From Eledone cirrhosa (taxonomy: Eukaryota; Mollusca; Cephalopoda; Octopoda; Eledonidae), in the NCBI GenBank assembly GCA_964016885.1, contig OZ024748.1, positions 36,678,798 to 36,742,797 of the forward strand: a DNA stretch of 64,000 bases, in the 5' to 3' direction. The position numbers and the translations under genes were made by a program. The notes under the pieces were generated by a model, which ran no database searches, was not told the origin of the DNA, and was given only the letters and a program-made list of their open reading frames with translations. Shown one piece after another: positions 46,223-61,083 of the stretch. Each line of letters begins with the position of its first letter. Position 1 is the first letter of the stretch.

Positions 46223-46374
46223 TAACTATATCCTACGCCATAACACATTAGAGCATCCTGTAACTATATCCTACCCCACAACACATTAGACTATCCTGTA
46301 ACTATATCCTACGCCATAACACATTAGAGCATCCTGTAACTATATCCTACCCCACAACATATTACACCATTATG
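46223..46374 (+). repeat. Local duplication of a 76-bp dimer
   Basis: ACGCCATAACACATTAGAGC occurs at 46235 and again at 46311, 76 bp (two monomers) apart, each followed by a TATCCTACCCCACAAC monomer. It is followed by a one-base-short TATGTACTAT monomer at 46371. The same combination recurs once per unit at about 55319, 57438, 59289 and 61140, so this may be an ancestral version of the 1,851-bp family further right. Confidence 0.8.
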
Positions 46375-46980
46375 TACTATACCTTGACTCACAACACATT
46401 AGATCATCCTGTAACTATACCCTGCCTCACAACACATTAGGCCATTCTGTAAATATACCCTGCCTCACAACACATTAGACTATCCTGTAACTATATCCTA
46501 CCCCATAACACATTAGACTATCCTGTAACTATATCCTACCCCACAACACATTAGACTATCCTGTAACTATACCCTGCCTCACAACACATTAGACCATCCT
46601 GTAACTATATCCTTCCCCACAACACAGACCATTATGTCACGTAACCTTGCCTCACAACACATTAGATCATCCTGTAACTATACCCTGCCTCACAACACAT
46701 TAGACCATTCTGTAAATATACCCTGCCTCACAACACATTAGACCATTATGTAACTATACCCTGCCGCACAACACATTAGACCATTCTGTAACTATACCCT
46801 GCCTCACAACACATTAGACCATCCTGTAACTATACCCTGCCTCACAACACAATAGACCACCCTGTAACTATATCCTACCCCACAACACAGACCATTATGT
46901 AACTATACCTTGCCTCACAACACATTAGATCATCCTGTAACTATATCCTACCCCACAACACATTAGACCATTCTGTAACT

Positions 46981-49900
46981 AGGCCTTCCCTCACAACACA
47001 TTAGATCATCCTGTAACTAAACCCTGCCTCACAACACATTAGACCATTCTGTAACTATACCCTGCCTCACAACACATTAGTATATCCTGTAACTATATCC
47101 TACCCCACAACACTTTAGACCATCCTGTAACTATACCCTGCCTCACAACACATTAGACCATACTGTAAATATACCCTGTCTCACAACACATTAGACAATG
47201 CTGTAACTTTATCCTACCCCATAACATATTAGACCATCCTTTAACTATATACTACCCCACAACACATTAGACCATCCTGTAACTATACCCTGCCTCAAAA
47301 CACATTATACCATCCTGTAACTATACCCTGCCTCACAACGCATTAGAGCATTCTGTAAATATACCCTGACTCACAACAGATTAGACCATTCTGTAACAAT
47401 AACCTGCCTCACAACACATTAGATCATCCTGTAACTATACCCTGCCACACAACACATTAGACCATCCAGTAACTATACCCTACCTCAGAACACATTAGAC
47501 CATCCTGTAACTATACGCTGCCTCACAACACTTTAGACCATTCTGTAACTATACCCTGCGTCACAACACATTAGACTATCCTGTAACTATATCCTACCCC
47601 ATAACACATTAGACCATCCTGTAACTATAACACTGCCTCACAACACATTAGACCATTCTGTAACTATACCCTGCCTCAAAACACATTAGACCATCCTGTA
47701 ACTATATAAAACCCCACAACACATTAGACCATTATGTCACTATACCCTGCCTCACGACACATTAGACCATTCTGTAAATATACCCTGCCTCACAACACAT
47801 TAGACTATCCTGTAACTATATCCTACCCCATAACACATTAGACCATCCTGTAACTATATCCTACCCCACAACACATTAGACTATCCTGTAACTATACCCT
47901 GCCTCACAACATATTAGACCATCCTGTAACTATATCCTACCCCACAACACAGACCATTATGTAACTATACCTTGCCTCACAACACATTAGACCATCCTGT
48001 AATTATATCCTACCCCACAACACTTTAGACCATCCTGTAACTATACCCTGCCTCACAACACATTAGACCAACCTGTAAATATATCCTACCCCACAACACA
48101 TTAGACCATCCTGTAACTATACCCTGCCTCACAACACATTAGACCATTATGTGACTATACCCTGCTTCACAACACATTAGACCATCCTGTAATTATATCC
48201 TACCCCACAACACATTAGACCATTCTGTAACTATACCTTGCCTCACAACACATTAGACCATTCTGTAAATATACCCTGCCTCACAACACATTAGACCATT
48301 CTGTAACTATACCCTGCCTCACAACACATTAGACCATTCTGAAAAGATACCCTGCCTCACAACACATTACACCATTCTGTAACTATACACTGCCATACAA
48401 AACATTAGATCATCCTGTAACTATATCCTACCCCACAACACATTAGATCATCCTGTAACTATATCCTACCCCACAACACATTAGACCATTCTGTAACTAT
48501 ACCTTGCCTCACAACACATTAGACGATTCTGTAAAGATACCCTGCCTCACAACACATTAGACCATTCTGTAACTATACCCTGCCCCACAAAACATTAGAT
48601 CATCCTGTAACTATATACTACCCCACAACACATTAGACCATTCTGTAACTAGACCTTCCCTCACAACACATTAGATCATCCTGTAACTATACCCTTTCTC
48701 ACAACACATTAGACCATTCTGTAACTATACCCTGCCTCACAACACATTAGTATATCCTGTAACTATATCCTACCCCACAACACTTTAGACCATCCTGTAA
48801 CTATACCCTGCCTCACAACACATTAGACCATACTGTAAATATACCCTGTCTCACAACACATTAGACAATGCTGTAACTTTATCCTACCCCATAACATATT
48901 AGACCATCCTTTAACTATATCCTACCCCACAACACATTAGACCATCCTGTAACTATACCCTGCCTCAAAACACATTAGACCATCCTGTAACTATACCATG
49001 CCTCACAACACATTAGACCATCCTGTAACTATATCCTACCCCACAACACAGACCATTATGTATCTATACCTTGCCTCACAACACATTAGATCATCCTGTA
49101 ACTATACCCTGCCTCACAACACATTAGACCATTCTGTAACTATACCCTGCCTCACAACACATTAGACCATCCTGTAACTATACCCTGCCGCACAAAACAT
49201 TAGACCATTCTGTAACTATACCCTGCCTCACAACACATTAGACCATCCTGTAACTATACCCTGCCTCACAACACATTAGACCATCCTGTAACTATATCCT
49301 ACCCCACAACACTTTAGACCATCCTGTAACTATACCCTGCCACACAACACATTAGACCATCCTGTAACTATACCCTGCCTCAGAACACATTACACCATCC
49401 TGTAACTATACGCTGCCTCACAACACATTAGACCATTCTGTAACTATACCCTGCCTCACAACACATTAGCCCATCCTGTAACGTTACCCTGCCTCACACC
49501 ACATCAGACCATCCTGTGACTATATCCTACACCACAACACAGACCATTCTGTAAATATACCTTGCCTCACAACATATTAGATAATCCTGTAACTATTCCC
49601 TGACTCACAACACATTAGACCATTCTGTAAATATACCCTGCCTCACAACACATTAGATCACCCTGTAACTATACCCTGCCTCACAACACATTAGAGCATT
49701 CTGTAAATATACCCTGACTCACAACAGATTAGACCATTCTGTAACAATAACCTGCCTCACAACACATTAGATCATCCTGTAACTATACCCTGCCACACAA
49801 CACATTAGACTATCCTGTAACTATATCCTACCCCATAACACATTAGACCATCCTGTAACTATAACACTGCCTCACAACACATTAGACCATTCTGTAACTA

Positions 49901-51600
49901 TACCCTGCCTCAAAACACATTAGACCATCCTGTAACTATATACAACCCCACAACACATTAGACCATTATGTCACTATACCCTGCCTCACGACACATTAGA
50001 CCATTCTGTAAATATACCCTGCCTCACAACACATTAGACTATCCTGTAACTATATCCTACCCCATAACACATTAGACCATCCTGTAACTATATCCTACCC
50101 CACAACACATTAGACTATCCTGTAACTATACCCTGCCTCACAACACATTAGACCATCCTGTAACTATATCCTACCCCACAACACAGACCATTATGTAACT
50201 ATACCTTGCCTCACAACACATTAGATCATCCTGTAACTATACCCTGCCTCACAACTCATTAGACCATCCTGTAACTATATCCTACCCCACAACACTTTAG
50301 ACCATCCTGTAACTATACCCTGCCTCACAACACATTAGACCAACCTGTAAATATATCCTACCCCACAACACATTAGACCATCCTGTAACTATACCCTGCC
50401 TCACAACACATTAGACCATTATGTGACTATACCCTGCTTCACAACACATTAGACCATCCTGTAATTATATCCTACCCCACAACACATTAGGCCATTCTGT
50501 AACGATACCTTGCCTCACAACATATTAGACCATTCTGTAAATATACCCTGCCTCACAACACATTAGACCATTCTGTAACTATACCCTGCCTCACAACACA
50601 TTAGACCATTCTGTAAAGATACCCTGCCTCACAACACATTACACCATTCTGTAACTATACACTGCCATACAAAACATTATATCATCCTGTAACTATATCC
50701 TACCCCACAACACATTAGATCATCCTGTAACTATATCCTACCCCACAACACATTAGACCATTCTGTAACTAGACCTTCCCTCACAACACATTAGATCATC
50801 CTGTAACTATACCCTGCCTCACAACACATTAGACCATTCTGTAACTATACCCTGCCTCACAACACATTAGAATATCCTGTAACTATATCCTACACCACAA
50901 CACTTTAGACCATCCTGTAACTATACCCTGACTCACAACACATTAGACCATTCTGTAAATATACCCTGTCTCACAACACATTAGACTATGCTGTAACTTT
51001 ATCCTACCCCATAACATATTAGACCATCCTTTAACTATATCCTACCCCACAACACATTAGACCATCCTGTAACTATACCCTGCCTCAAAACACATTAGAC
51101 CATCCTGTAACTATACCCTGCCTCACAACACATTAGACCATCCTGTAACTATATCCTACCCCACAACACAGACCATTATGTATCTATACCTTGCCTCACA
51201 ACACATTAGATCATCCTGTAACTATACCCTGCCTCACAACACATTAGACCATTCTGTAAATATACCCTGCCTCACAACACATTAGACCATCCTGTAACTA
51301 TACCCTGCCGCACAACACATTAGACCATTCTGTAACTATACCCTGCCTCACAACACATTAGACCATCCTGTAACTATACCCTGCCACACAACACATTAGA
51401 CCATCCTGTAACTATACCCTGCCTCAGAACACATTACACCATCCTGTAACTATACGCTGCCTCACAACACATTAGACCATTCTGTAACTATACCCTGCCT
51501 CACAAAACAGCCCATCCTGTAACGTTACTCTGCCTCACAACACATCAGACCATCATGTCACTATATCCTACCCCACAACACAGACCAATCTGTAAATATA
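46981..51600 (+). repeat. Eroded tandem array with periods of about 1.67-2.3 kb
   Basis: AGNCCTTCCCTCAC recurs at 46981, 48651 and 50771, and ATTAG followed by TATATCCTG or AATATCCTG at 47081, 48751 and 50871 (steps of 1,670 and 2,120 bp). CTCACGACAC recurs at 47751 and 49985 (2,234), and CAACCTGTAAATATATCC at 48069 and 50341 (2,272). The offsets differ mostly by multiples of 38, so copies of about 2.2 kb have since gained or lost whole monomers. Boundaries cannot be placed exactly by eye. Confidence 0.72.
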
Positions 51601-53964
51601 CCTTACCTCACAACATATTAGATAATCCTGTAACTATACCCTGACTCACAACACATTAGTCCATTCTGTAAATATACCCTGCCTCACAACACATTAGACC
51701 ATTCTGTAACTATATCCTACCCCACAACACATTAGACCTTCTGTAACTATACCTTGCCTCACAACACATTAGATCATCCTGTAACTATACCCTGCCTCAC
51801 AACACATTAGACCATTCTGTAAATATACCCTGCCTCACAACACATTAGACCATTCTGTAACTATACCCTGCCTCACAACACATTAGTTCATCCTGTAACT
51901 ATATCCTACCCCAAAACACATTAGACCATTCTGTAACTATACCTTGCCTCAGAACAAATTAGATCACCCTGTAACTATACCCTGCATCACAACACATTAG
52001 ACCATTCTGTAAATATACCCTGCCTCACAACACATTAGACCATTCTGTAACAATACCCTGCCTCACAACACATTAGACCGTTCTGTAACAATACCCTGCC
52101 TCACAACACATTAGATCATCCTGTAACTATACCCTGCCACACAACACATTAGACCATTCTGTAACTATATCTTAACTCACAACACATTAGATCATCCTGT
52201 AACTATACCTGCCACACAACACATTAGACCATCCTGTAACTATATCCTACACAACAACACATTAGACCATTCTGTAACTATACCTTGCCTCACAACATAT
52301 TAGATCATCCTGTAACTATACCCTGACTCACAACACATTAGACTATTCTGTAAATACACCCTGCCTCACAACACATTAGACCATCCTGTAACTATATCCT
52401 AGCCCACAACACATTAGACCATTCTGTAACTATACCTTGCCTCACAACACATTAGATCATCCTGTAACTATACCCTGCCTCACAACACATTAGACTATTC
52501 TGTAAATATACCCTGCCTCACAACACATTAGATCGTCCTGTAACTATATCCTAAACCACAACACATTAGACCATTCTGTAAATATACCCTGCCTCACAAC
52601 TCATTAGACCATCCTACGACTATACCCTGCCTCTCAACACATTACACCATCCTGTAACTATACGCTGCCTAACGCATTAGACCATTCTGTAACTATACCC
52701 TTCCTCACAACACATACCATTCTGTAACTATACCCTTCTTAACAACACATTAGACCATTCTGTAACTATAACCTGCCTCACAACACATTAGACCATTCTG
52801 TAAATATACCCTGCCTCACAACACATTAGATCATCCTGTAACTATACCCTGCCTCACAACACATTAGATCATCCTGTAACTATACCCTGCCTCACAACAC
52901 ATTAGACCATTCTGTAACTATACCCTGCCTCACAAAACATTAGACCATTCTGTAAATATACCCTGCCTCACAACACTTTAGACCATTGTGTAACTATACC
53001 CTGCCTCATAACACATTAGACCATCCTGTAACTATACCCTACCCCACAAAACATTAGACCATCCTGTACCTATAGCCTGACTCACAACACATTAGAGCAT
53101 CCTGTAACTATATCCTACCTCACAACACATTAGACCATCCTGTAACTATACCCTGCCACCCAACACATTAGACCATCCTGTAACTATAGCCTGCTTCACA
53201 ACACATTAGACCATTCTGGAAATATACCCTGCCTCACAACACATTAGACCATTCTGTAACTATACCCTGCCTCACAACACATTAGACCATTCTGTAACTA
53301 TACCCTGCCTCACAACACATTAGACCATTCTCTAAATATACCCTGCCTCACAACACTTTAGACCATTGTGTAACTATACCCTGCCTCATAACACATTAGA
53401 CCATCCTGTAACTATAACCTACCCCACAAAACATTAGACCATCCTGTAACTATATCCTATCCCACAACACATTAGACCATCCTGTAACTATACCCTGCTT
53501 CACAACACATTAGACCATCCTGTAACTATATCCTACCCCACAAAACATTAGACCATTCTATAACTATAACTTGCCTCACAACATATTAGATCATCCTGTA
53601 ATTATACCCTGACTCACAACACATTAGACCATTCTGTAACTATACCTTGTCTCACAACATATTAGATAATCCTTTACCTATACACTGACTCACAACACAT
53701 TAGACCATTCTGTAAATATACCCTGCCTCACAACACATTAGACCATCCTGTAACTATATCCTATCCCACAACACGTTAGACCATTCTGTAACTATATCTT
53801 GCCTCACAAAACATTAGATCATCCTGTAACTATACCCTGCCTCACAACACATTAGACCATTCTGTAAATATACCATGCCTCACAACACATTAGACCATTC
53901 TGTAACAATACCCTGCCTCACAACACATTAGAACATCCTGTAACTATACCCTGCCACACAACAC

Positions 53965-56045
53965 ATTAGACCATCCTGTAACTATACCCTGCCTCAGAAC
54001 ACATTACACCGTCCTGTAACTATACACTGCCTCACAACACATTAGACCATTCTGTAAGTATACGCTGCATCACAACACTTTAGACCATCCTCTAACTATA
54101 CCCTTCCTCACAACACATTAGACCATTCTGTTATTATACCCGGCCTCACAACACATTAGATTATCCTGTAACTATATCCTACCCCACAACACATTAGACC
54201 ATTCTGTAATTATAACTTGCCTCACAACACAGTAGATCATCCTGTAACTAAACCCTGCCTCACAACACATTAGACCATCCTGTAACTATATCCTACCCCA
54301 CAAAACACTAGACCATTACGTAACTATACCTTGCCTCACAACATCTTAGATCATCCTGTAATTATACCTTGACTCACAACACATTAGACCATTCTGTAAA
54401 TATACCCTGCCTCACAACATAGCCCATCCTGTAACTATATCCTACCCCACAACACATTAGACCATTCTGTAACTATACCTTGCCTCACAACACATTAGTT
54501 GATCTTGTAACTATACCCTGCCTCACAACACATTAGACCATTCTGTAAATATACCCTGCCTCACAACACATTAGACCATTCTGTAAATATACCCTGCCTT
54601 ACAACACATTAGACCATTCTGTAACTATACCCAGCCTTAAAACACATTAGATAATCCTGTAACTATATCCTACCCCAAACCACATTAGAACATTCTGTAA
54701 CTATCACTTGCCTCACAACACATTAGATCACCCTGTAACTATACCCTGCCTCACAACACATTAGACCATTCTGTAAATATACCCTGCCTCACAACAGATT
54801 ACACCATTCTGTAACAATACCCTGCCTCACAACACATTACATCATCCTGTAACTATACCCTGCCACACAACACATTAGACCATCCTGTAACTATACCCTA
54901 CCTCAGAACACATTAGACCATCCTGTAACTATACGCTGCCTCACAACACATTAGACTATTCTGTAACTATACCCTGCCTCACAACACATTAGACTATCCT
55001 GTAACTATATCTTACCCCATAACACATTAGACCATCCTGTAACTATATCCTACCCCACAACACATTAGAACATCCTGTAATAATAACACTGCCTCACAAC
55101 ACATTAGACCATTCTGTAAATATACCCTGCCTCAAAACACATTAGACCATCCTGTAACTATATACACCCCCACAACACATTAGACCATTATGTCACTATA
55201 CCCTGCCTCACAACACATTAGACCTTTCTGTAAATATACCCTGCCTCACAACACATTAGACCGTTCCGTAACTATACCCTGCCTCACAACACATTGGACT
55301 ATCCTGTAACTATATCCTACGCCATAACACATTAGAGCATCCTGTAACTATATCCTACCCCACAACACATTAGACCATTATGTACTATACCTTGACTCAC
55401 AACACATTAGATCATCCTGTAACTATACCCTGCCTCACAACGCATTAGACCATTCTGTAAATATACCCTGCCTCACAACACATTAGACTATCCTGTAACT
55501 ATATCCTACCCCATAACACATTAGACCATCCTGTAACTATATCCTACCCCACAACACATTAGACTATCCTGTAACTATACCCTGCCTCACAACACATTAG
55601 ACCATCCTGTAACTATATCCTACCCACCAACACAGACCATTATGTAACTATACCTTGCCTCACAACACATTAGATCATCCTGTAACTATACCCTGCCTCA
55701 CAACACATTAGACCATTCTGTAAATATACCCTGCCTCACAACACATTAGACCATTATGTAACTATACCCTGCCGCACAACACATTAGACCATTCTGTAAC
55801 TATACCCTGCCTCACAACACATTAGACCATCCTGTAACTATACCCTGCCTCACAACACATTAGACCATCCTGTAACTATATCCTACCCCACAACAAAGAC
55901 CATTATGTAACTATACCTTGCCTCACAACACATTAGATCATCCTGTAACTATACCCTGCCTCACAACACATTAGACCATTCTGTAACTATACCCTGCCTC
56001 ACAACACATTACACCCTCCTGTAACTATACCCTGCCTCACAACTC
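53965..56045 (+). repeat. About 2.1-kb tandem duplication, copy 1
   Basis: Matches the following unit at offset 2,081 in its left part (CCGTCCTG 54009 and 56090, TACGCTGCAT 54061 and 56142) and 2,119 in its right part (TAACAATACC 54812 and 56931, TATACACCCC 55161 and 57280, GTTCCGTA 55263 and 57382). The 38 bp change falls between 54.5 and 54.8 kb, where copy 2 carries a local 190-bp duplication and copy 1 carries other monomers instead. The junction lies within about 56045-56063. Confidence 0.88.
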
Positions 56046-58164
56046 ATTAGACCATCCTGTAACTATACCCTGCCTCAGAACACATTACACCGTCCTGTAA
56101 CTATACACTGCCTCACAACACATTAGACCATTCTGTAAGTATACGCTGCATCACAACACTTTAGACCATCCTCTAACTATACCCTTCCTCACAACACATT
56201 AGACCATTCTGTTACTATACCCGGCCTCACAACACATTAGATTATCCTGTAACTATATCCTACCCCACAACACATTAGACCATTCTGTAATTATAACTTG
56301 CCTCACAACACTGTAGATCATCCTGTAACTAAACCCTGCCTCACAACACATTAGACCATCCTGTAACTATATCCTACCCCACAAAACATTAGACCATTAC
56401 GTAACTATACCTTGCCTCACAACATCTTAGATCATCCTGTAATTATACCTTGACTCACAACACATTAGACCATTCTGTAAATATACCCTGCCTCACAACA
56501 TAGCCCATCCTGTAACTATATCCTACCCCACAACACATTAGACCATTCTGTAACTATACCTTGCCTCACAACACATTAGTTGATCCTGTAACTATACCCT
56601 GCCTCACAACACATTAGACCATTCTGTAAATATACCCTGCCTCACAACACATTAGACCATTCTGTAACTATACCCTGCCTCAAAACACATTAGATAATCC
56701 TGTAACTATATCCTACCCCAAACCACATTAGACCATTCTGTAACTATACCTTGCCTCACAACACATTAGTTGATCCTGTAACTATACCCTGCCTCACAAC
56801 ACATTAGACCATTCTGTAAATATACCCTGCCTCACAACACATTAGACCATTCTGTAACTATACCCTGCCTCAAAACACATTAGATAATCCTGTAACTATA
56901 TCCTACCCCAAACCACATTAGACCATTCTGTAACAATACCCTGCCTCACAACACATTACATCATCCTGTAACTATACCCTGCCACACAACACATTAGACC
57001 ATCCTGTAACTATACCCTACCTCAGAACACATTAGACCATCCTGTAACTATACGCTGCCTCACAACACATTAGACCATTCTGTAACTATACCCTGCCTCA
57101 CAACACATTAGACTATCCTGTAACTATATCCTACCCCATAACACATTAGACCATCCTGTAACTATATCCTACCCCACAACACATTAGAACATCCTGTAAT
57201 AATAACACTGCCTCACAACACATTAGACCATTCTGTAAATATACCCTGCCGCAAAACACATTAGACCATCCTGTAACTATATACACCCCCACAACACATT
57301 AGACCATTATGTCACTATACCCTGCCTCACAACACATTAGACCTTTCTGTAAATATACCCTGCCTCACAACACATTAGACCGTTCCGTAACTATACCCTG
57401 CCTCACAACACATTAGACTATCCTGTAACTATATCCTACGCCATAACACATTAGAGCATCCTGTAACTATATCCTACCCCACAACACATTAGACCATTAT
57501 GTACTATACCTTGACTCACAACACATTAGATCATCCTGTAACTATACCCTGCCTCACAACGCATTAGACCATTCTGTAAATATACCCTGCCTCACAACAC
57601 ATTAGACTATCCTGTAACTATATCTTACCCCATAACACATTAGACCATCCTGTAACTATATCCTACCCCACAACACATTAGACTATCCTGTAACTATACC
57701 CTGCCTCACAACACATTAGACCATCCTGTAACTATATCCTACCCACCAACACAGACCATTATGTAACTATACCTTGCCTCACAACACATTAGATCATCCT
57801 GTAACTATACCCTGCCTCACAACACATTAGACCATTCTGTAAATATACCCTGCCTCACAACACATTAGAGCATTATGTAACTATACCCTGCCGCACAACA
57901 CATTAGACCATTCTGTAACTATACCCTGCCTCACAACACATTAGACCATCCTGTAACTATACCCTGCCTCACAACACATTAGACCATCCTGTAACTATAT
58001 CCTACCCCACAACAAAGACCATTATGTAACTATACCTTGCCTCACAACACATTAGATCATCCTGTAACTATACCCTGCCTCACAACACATTAGACCATTC
58101 TGTAACTATACCCTGCCTCACAACACATTACACCCTCCTGTAACTATACCCTGCCTCACAACTC
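56046..58164 (+). repeat. About 2.1-kb tandem duplication, copy 2
   Basis: Second copy of 53965-56045. Its right part (from about 57382) is also the first copy of the 1,851-bp series, so the two duplications overlap and the 1,851-bp series grew from this copy. Confidence 0.86.
56545..56924 (+). repeat. Five-monomer (190 bp) perfect-looking tandem duplication
   Basis: Blocks 56545-56734 and 56735-56924 look identical. Each contains the rare ATTAGTTGATCCTG word (TGATCC at 56581 and 56771), GATAATCCTG and CCAAACCACATT. The offset is 190 bp, exactly five monomers. The matching place in the preceding 2.1-kb copy (about 54.5-54.7 kb) has only one such block, so this arose after that duplication or was lost from copy 1. 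Confidence 0.9.
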
Positions 58165-59232
58165 ATTAGACCATCCTGTAACTATATCCTACCCCACAAC
58201 ACTTTAGACCATCCTGTAACTATACCCTGCCTCACAACATATTAGACCATCCTGTAACTATATCCTACCCCACAACACATTAGACCATCCTGTAACTATA
58301 CCCTGCCTCACAACACATTAGACCATTATGTGACTATACCCTGCTTCACAACACATTAGACCGTCCTGTAATTATATCCTACCCCACAACACATTAGACC
58401 ATTCTGTAACTATACCTTGCCTCACAACACACTAGATCATCCTGTAACTATACCCTGCCTCGCAACACGTTAGACCATTCTGTAAAGATACCCTGCCTCA
58501 CAACACATTACACCATTCTGTAACTATACCCTGCCATACAAAACATTAGATCATCCTGTAACTATATCCTACCCCACAACAAATTAGATCATCCTGTAAC
58601 TATACCCTGCCTCGCAACACATTAGACCATGCTGTAAAGATACCCTGCCTCACAACACATTAGACCATTCTGTAACTATACCCTGCCCATAAAGCATTAG
58701 ATCATCCTGTAACTATATCCTACCCCACAACATATTAGACCATTCTGTAACTAGACCTTCCCTCACAACACATTAGATCATCCTGTAACTATACCCTGCC
58801 TCACAACACATTAGTCTATGCTGTAACTTTATCCTACCCCATAACATATTATACCATTCTTTAACTATATCCTACCCCACAACACATTAGACCATCCTGT
58901 AAATCTACCCTGCCTCAAAACACATTAGACCATCCTGTAACTATACCCTGCCTCACAACACATTAGACCATTCTGTAACTATACCCTGCCTCACAACACA
59001 TTAGCCCATCCTGTAACTTTACCCTGCCTCACAACACATCAGACCATCCTGTGACTATATCCTATCCCACAACACAGACCATTCTGTAACTCTACCTTGC
59101 CTTACAACACATTAGACCATTCTGTAAATATACCCTGCCTCACAACACGTTAGACCATCCTGTAACTATATCCTATCCCACAACACATTAGACCATTATG
59201 TCACTATACCCTGCCTCACAACACATTAGACC
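57382..59232 (+). repeat. 1,851-bp tandem unit, copy 1
   Basis: First of three successive copies, marked by GTTCCGTA (57382, 59233, 61084) and ACGCCATAAC (57438, 59289, 61140), both at 1,851 bp steps. A few substitutions separate it from copy 2, for example TATCTTACC versus TATCCTACC near 57622. One monomer present just left of this copy (ending in ACCTTTCTGTAAATATACC) is missing at the left edge of copies 2 and 3. Confidence 0.9.
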
Positions 59233-61083
59233 GTTCCGTAACTATACCCTGCCTCACAACACATTAGACTATCCTGTAACTATATCCTACGCCATAACAC
59301 ATTAGAGCATCCTGTAACTATATCCTACCCCACAACACATTAGACCATTATGTACTATACCTTGACTCACAACACATTACATCATCCTGTAACTATACCC
59401 TGCCTCACAACGCATTAGACCATTCTGTAAATATACCCTGCCTCACAACACATTAGACTATCCTGTAACTATATCCTACCCCATAACACATTAGACCATC
59501 CTGTAACTATATCCTACCCCACAACACATTAGACTATCCTGTAACTATACCCTGCCTCACAACACATTAGACCATCCTGTAACTATATCCTACCCACCAA
59601 CACAGACCATTATGTAACTATACCTTGCCTCACAACACATTAGATCATCCTGTAACTATACCCTGCCTCACAACACATTAGACCATTCTGTAAATATACC
59701 CTGCCTCACAACACATTAGACCATTATGTAACTATACCCTGCCGCACAACACATTAGACCATTCTGTAACTATACCCTGCCTCACAACACATTAGACCAT
59801 CCTGTAACTATACCCTGCCTCACAACACATTAGACCATCCTGTAACTATATCCTACCCCACAACAAAGACCATTATGTAACTATACCTTGCCTCACAACA
59901 CATTAGATCATCCTGTAACTATACCCTGCCTCACAACACATTAGACCATTCTGTAACTATACCCTGCCTCACAACACATTACACCCTCCTGTAACTATAC
60001 CCTGCCTCACAACTCATTAGACCATCCCGTAACTATATCCTACCCCACAACACTTTAGACCATCCTGTAACTATACCCTGCCTCACAACATATTAGACCA
60101 TCCTGTAACTATATCCTACCCCACAACACATTAGACCATCCTGTAACTATACCCTGCCTCACAACACATTAGACCATTATGTGACTATACCCTGCTTCAC
60201 AACACATTAGACCGTCCTGTAATTATATCCTACCCCACAACACATTAGACCATTCTGTAACTATACCTTGCCTCACAACACATTAGATCATCCTGTAACT
60301 ATACCCTGCCTCGCAACACGTTAGACCATTCTGTAAAGATACCCTGCCTCACAACACATTACACCATTCTGTAACTATACCCTGCCATACAAAACATTAG
60401 ATCATCCTGTAACTATATCCTACCCCACAACAAATTAGATCATCCTGTAACTATACCCTGCCTCGCAACACATTAGACCATGCTGTAAAGATACCCTGCC
60501 TCACAACACATTAGACCATTCTGTAACTATACCCTGCCCATAAAGCATTAGAGCATCCTGTAACTATATCCTACCCCACAACACATTAGACCATTCTGTA
60601 ACTAGACCTTCCCTCACAACACATTAGATCATCCTGTAACTATACCCTGCCTCACAACACATTAGTCTATGCTGTAACTTTATCCTACCCCATAACATAT
60701 TATACCATTCTTTAACTATATCCTACCCCACAACACATTAGACCATCCTGTAAATCTACCCTGCCTCAAAACACATTAGACCATCCTGTAACTATACCCT
60801 GCCTCACAACACATTAGACCATTCTGTAACTATACCCTGCCTCACAACACATTAGCCCATCCTGTAACTTTACCCTGCCTCACAACACATCAGACCATCC
60901 TGTGACTATATCCTATCCCACAACACAGACCATTCTGTAACTCTACCTTGCCTTACAACACATTAGACCATTCTGTAAATATACCCTGCCTCACAACACG
61001 TTAGACCATCCTGTAACTATATCCTATCCCACAACACATTAGACCATTATGTCACTATACCCTGCCTCACAACACATTAGACC
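59233..61083 (+). repeat. 1,851-bp tandem unit, copy 2
   Basis: Middle copy, very similar to copy 1. Internal landmarks are the CACACTAGATC to CACATTAGATC change near 60281, AGCCCATCCTG at 60854 (59003 in copy 1) and CTTACAACAC at 60952 (59101 in copy 1), all at the constant 1,851 offset. Confidence 0.9.

Larger units (their letters stand above)
41841..53964 (+). repeat. Right-hand domain: satellite rich in the TCCTACCCCAC monomer type
   Basis: From about 41.9 kb the monomer mix changes. Monomers with T1, A5 and C8 (TATATCCTACCCCACAAC) and with ATACCTTGCC become frequent, while the left-domain marker AATCTGCCTCACAAAACATT stops after 43017. Duplications here are shorter and more eroded. The word AGCCCATCCTGTAAC followed by CATCAGACC recurs at 41902, 43644, 49468 and 51509, then again at 59003, 60854 and 62666. 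About 42.5-45.3 kb also resembles 52.5-55.0 kb at offsets of 9.7-10.0 kb, for example CTCTCAACAC at 42646 and 52631, and CCGTCCTG at 44289 and 54009. Confidence 0.8.
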
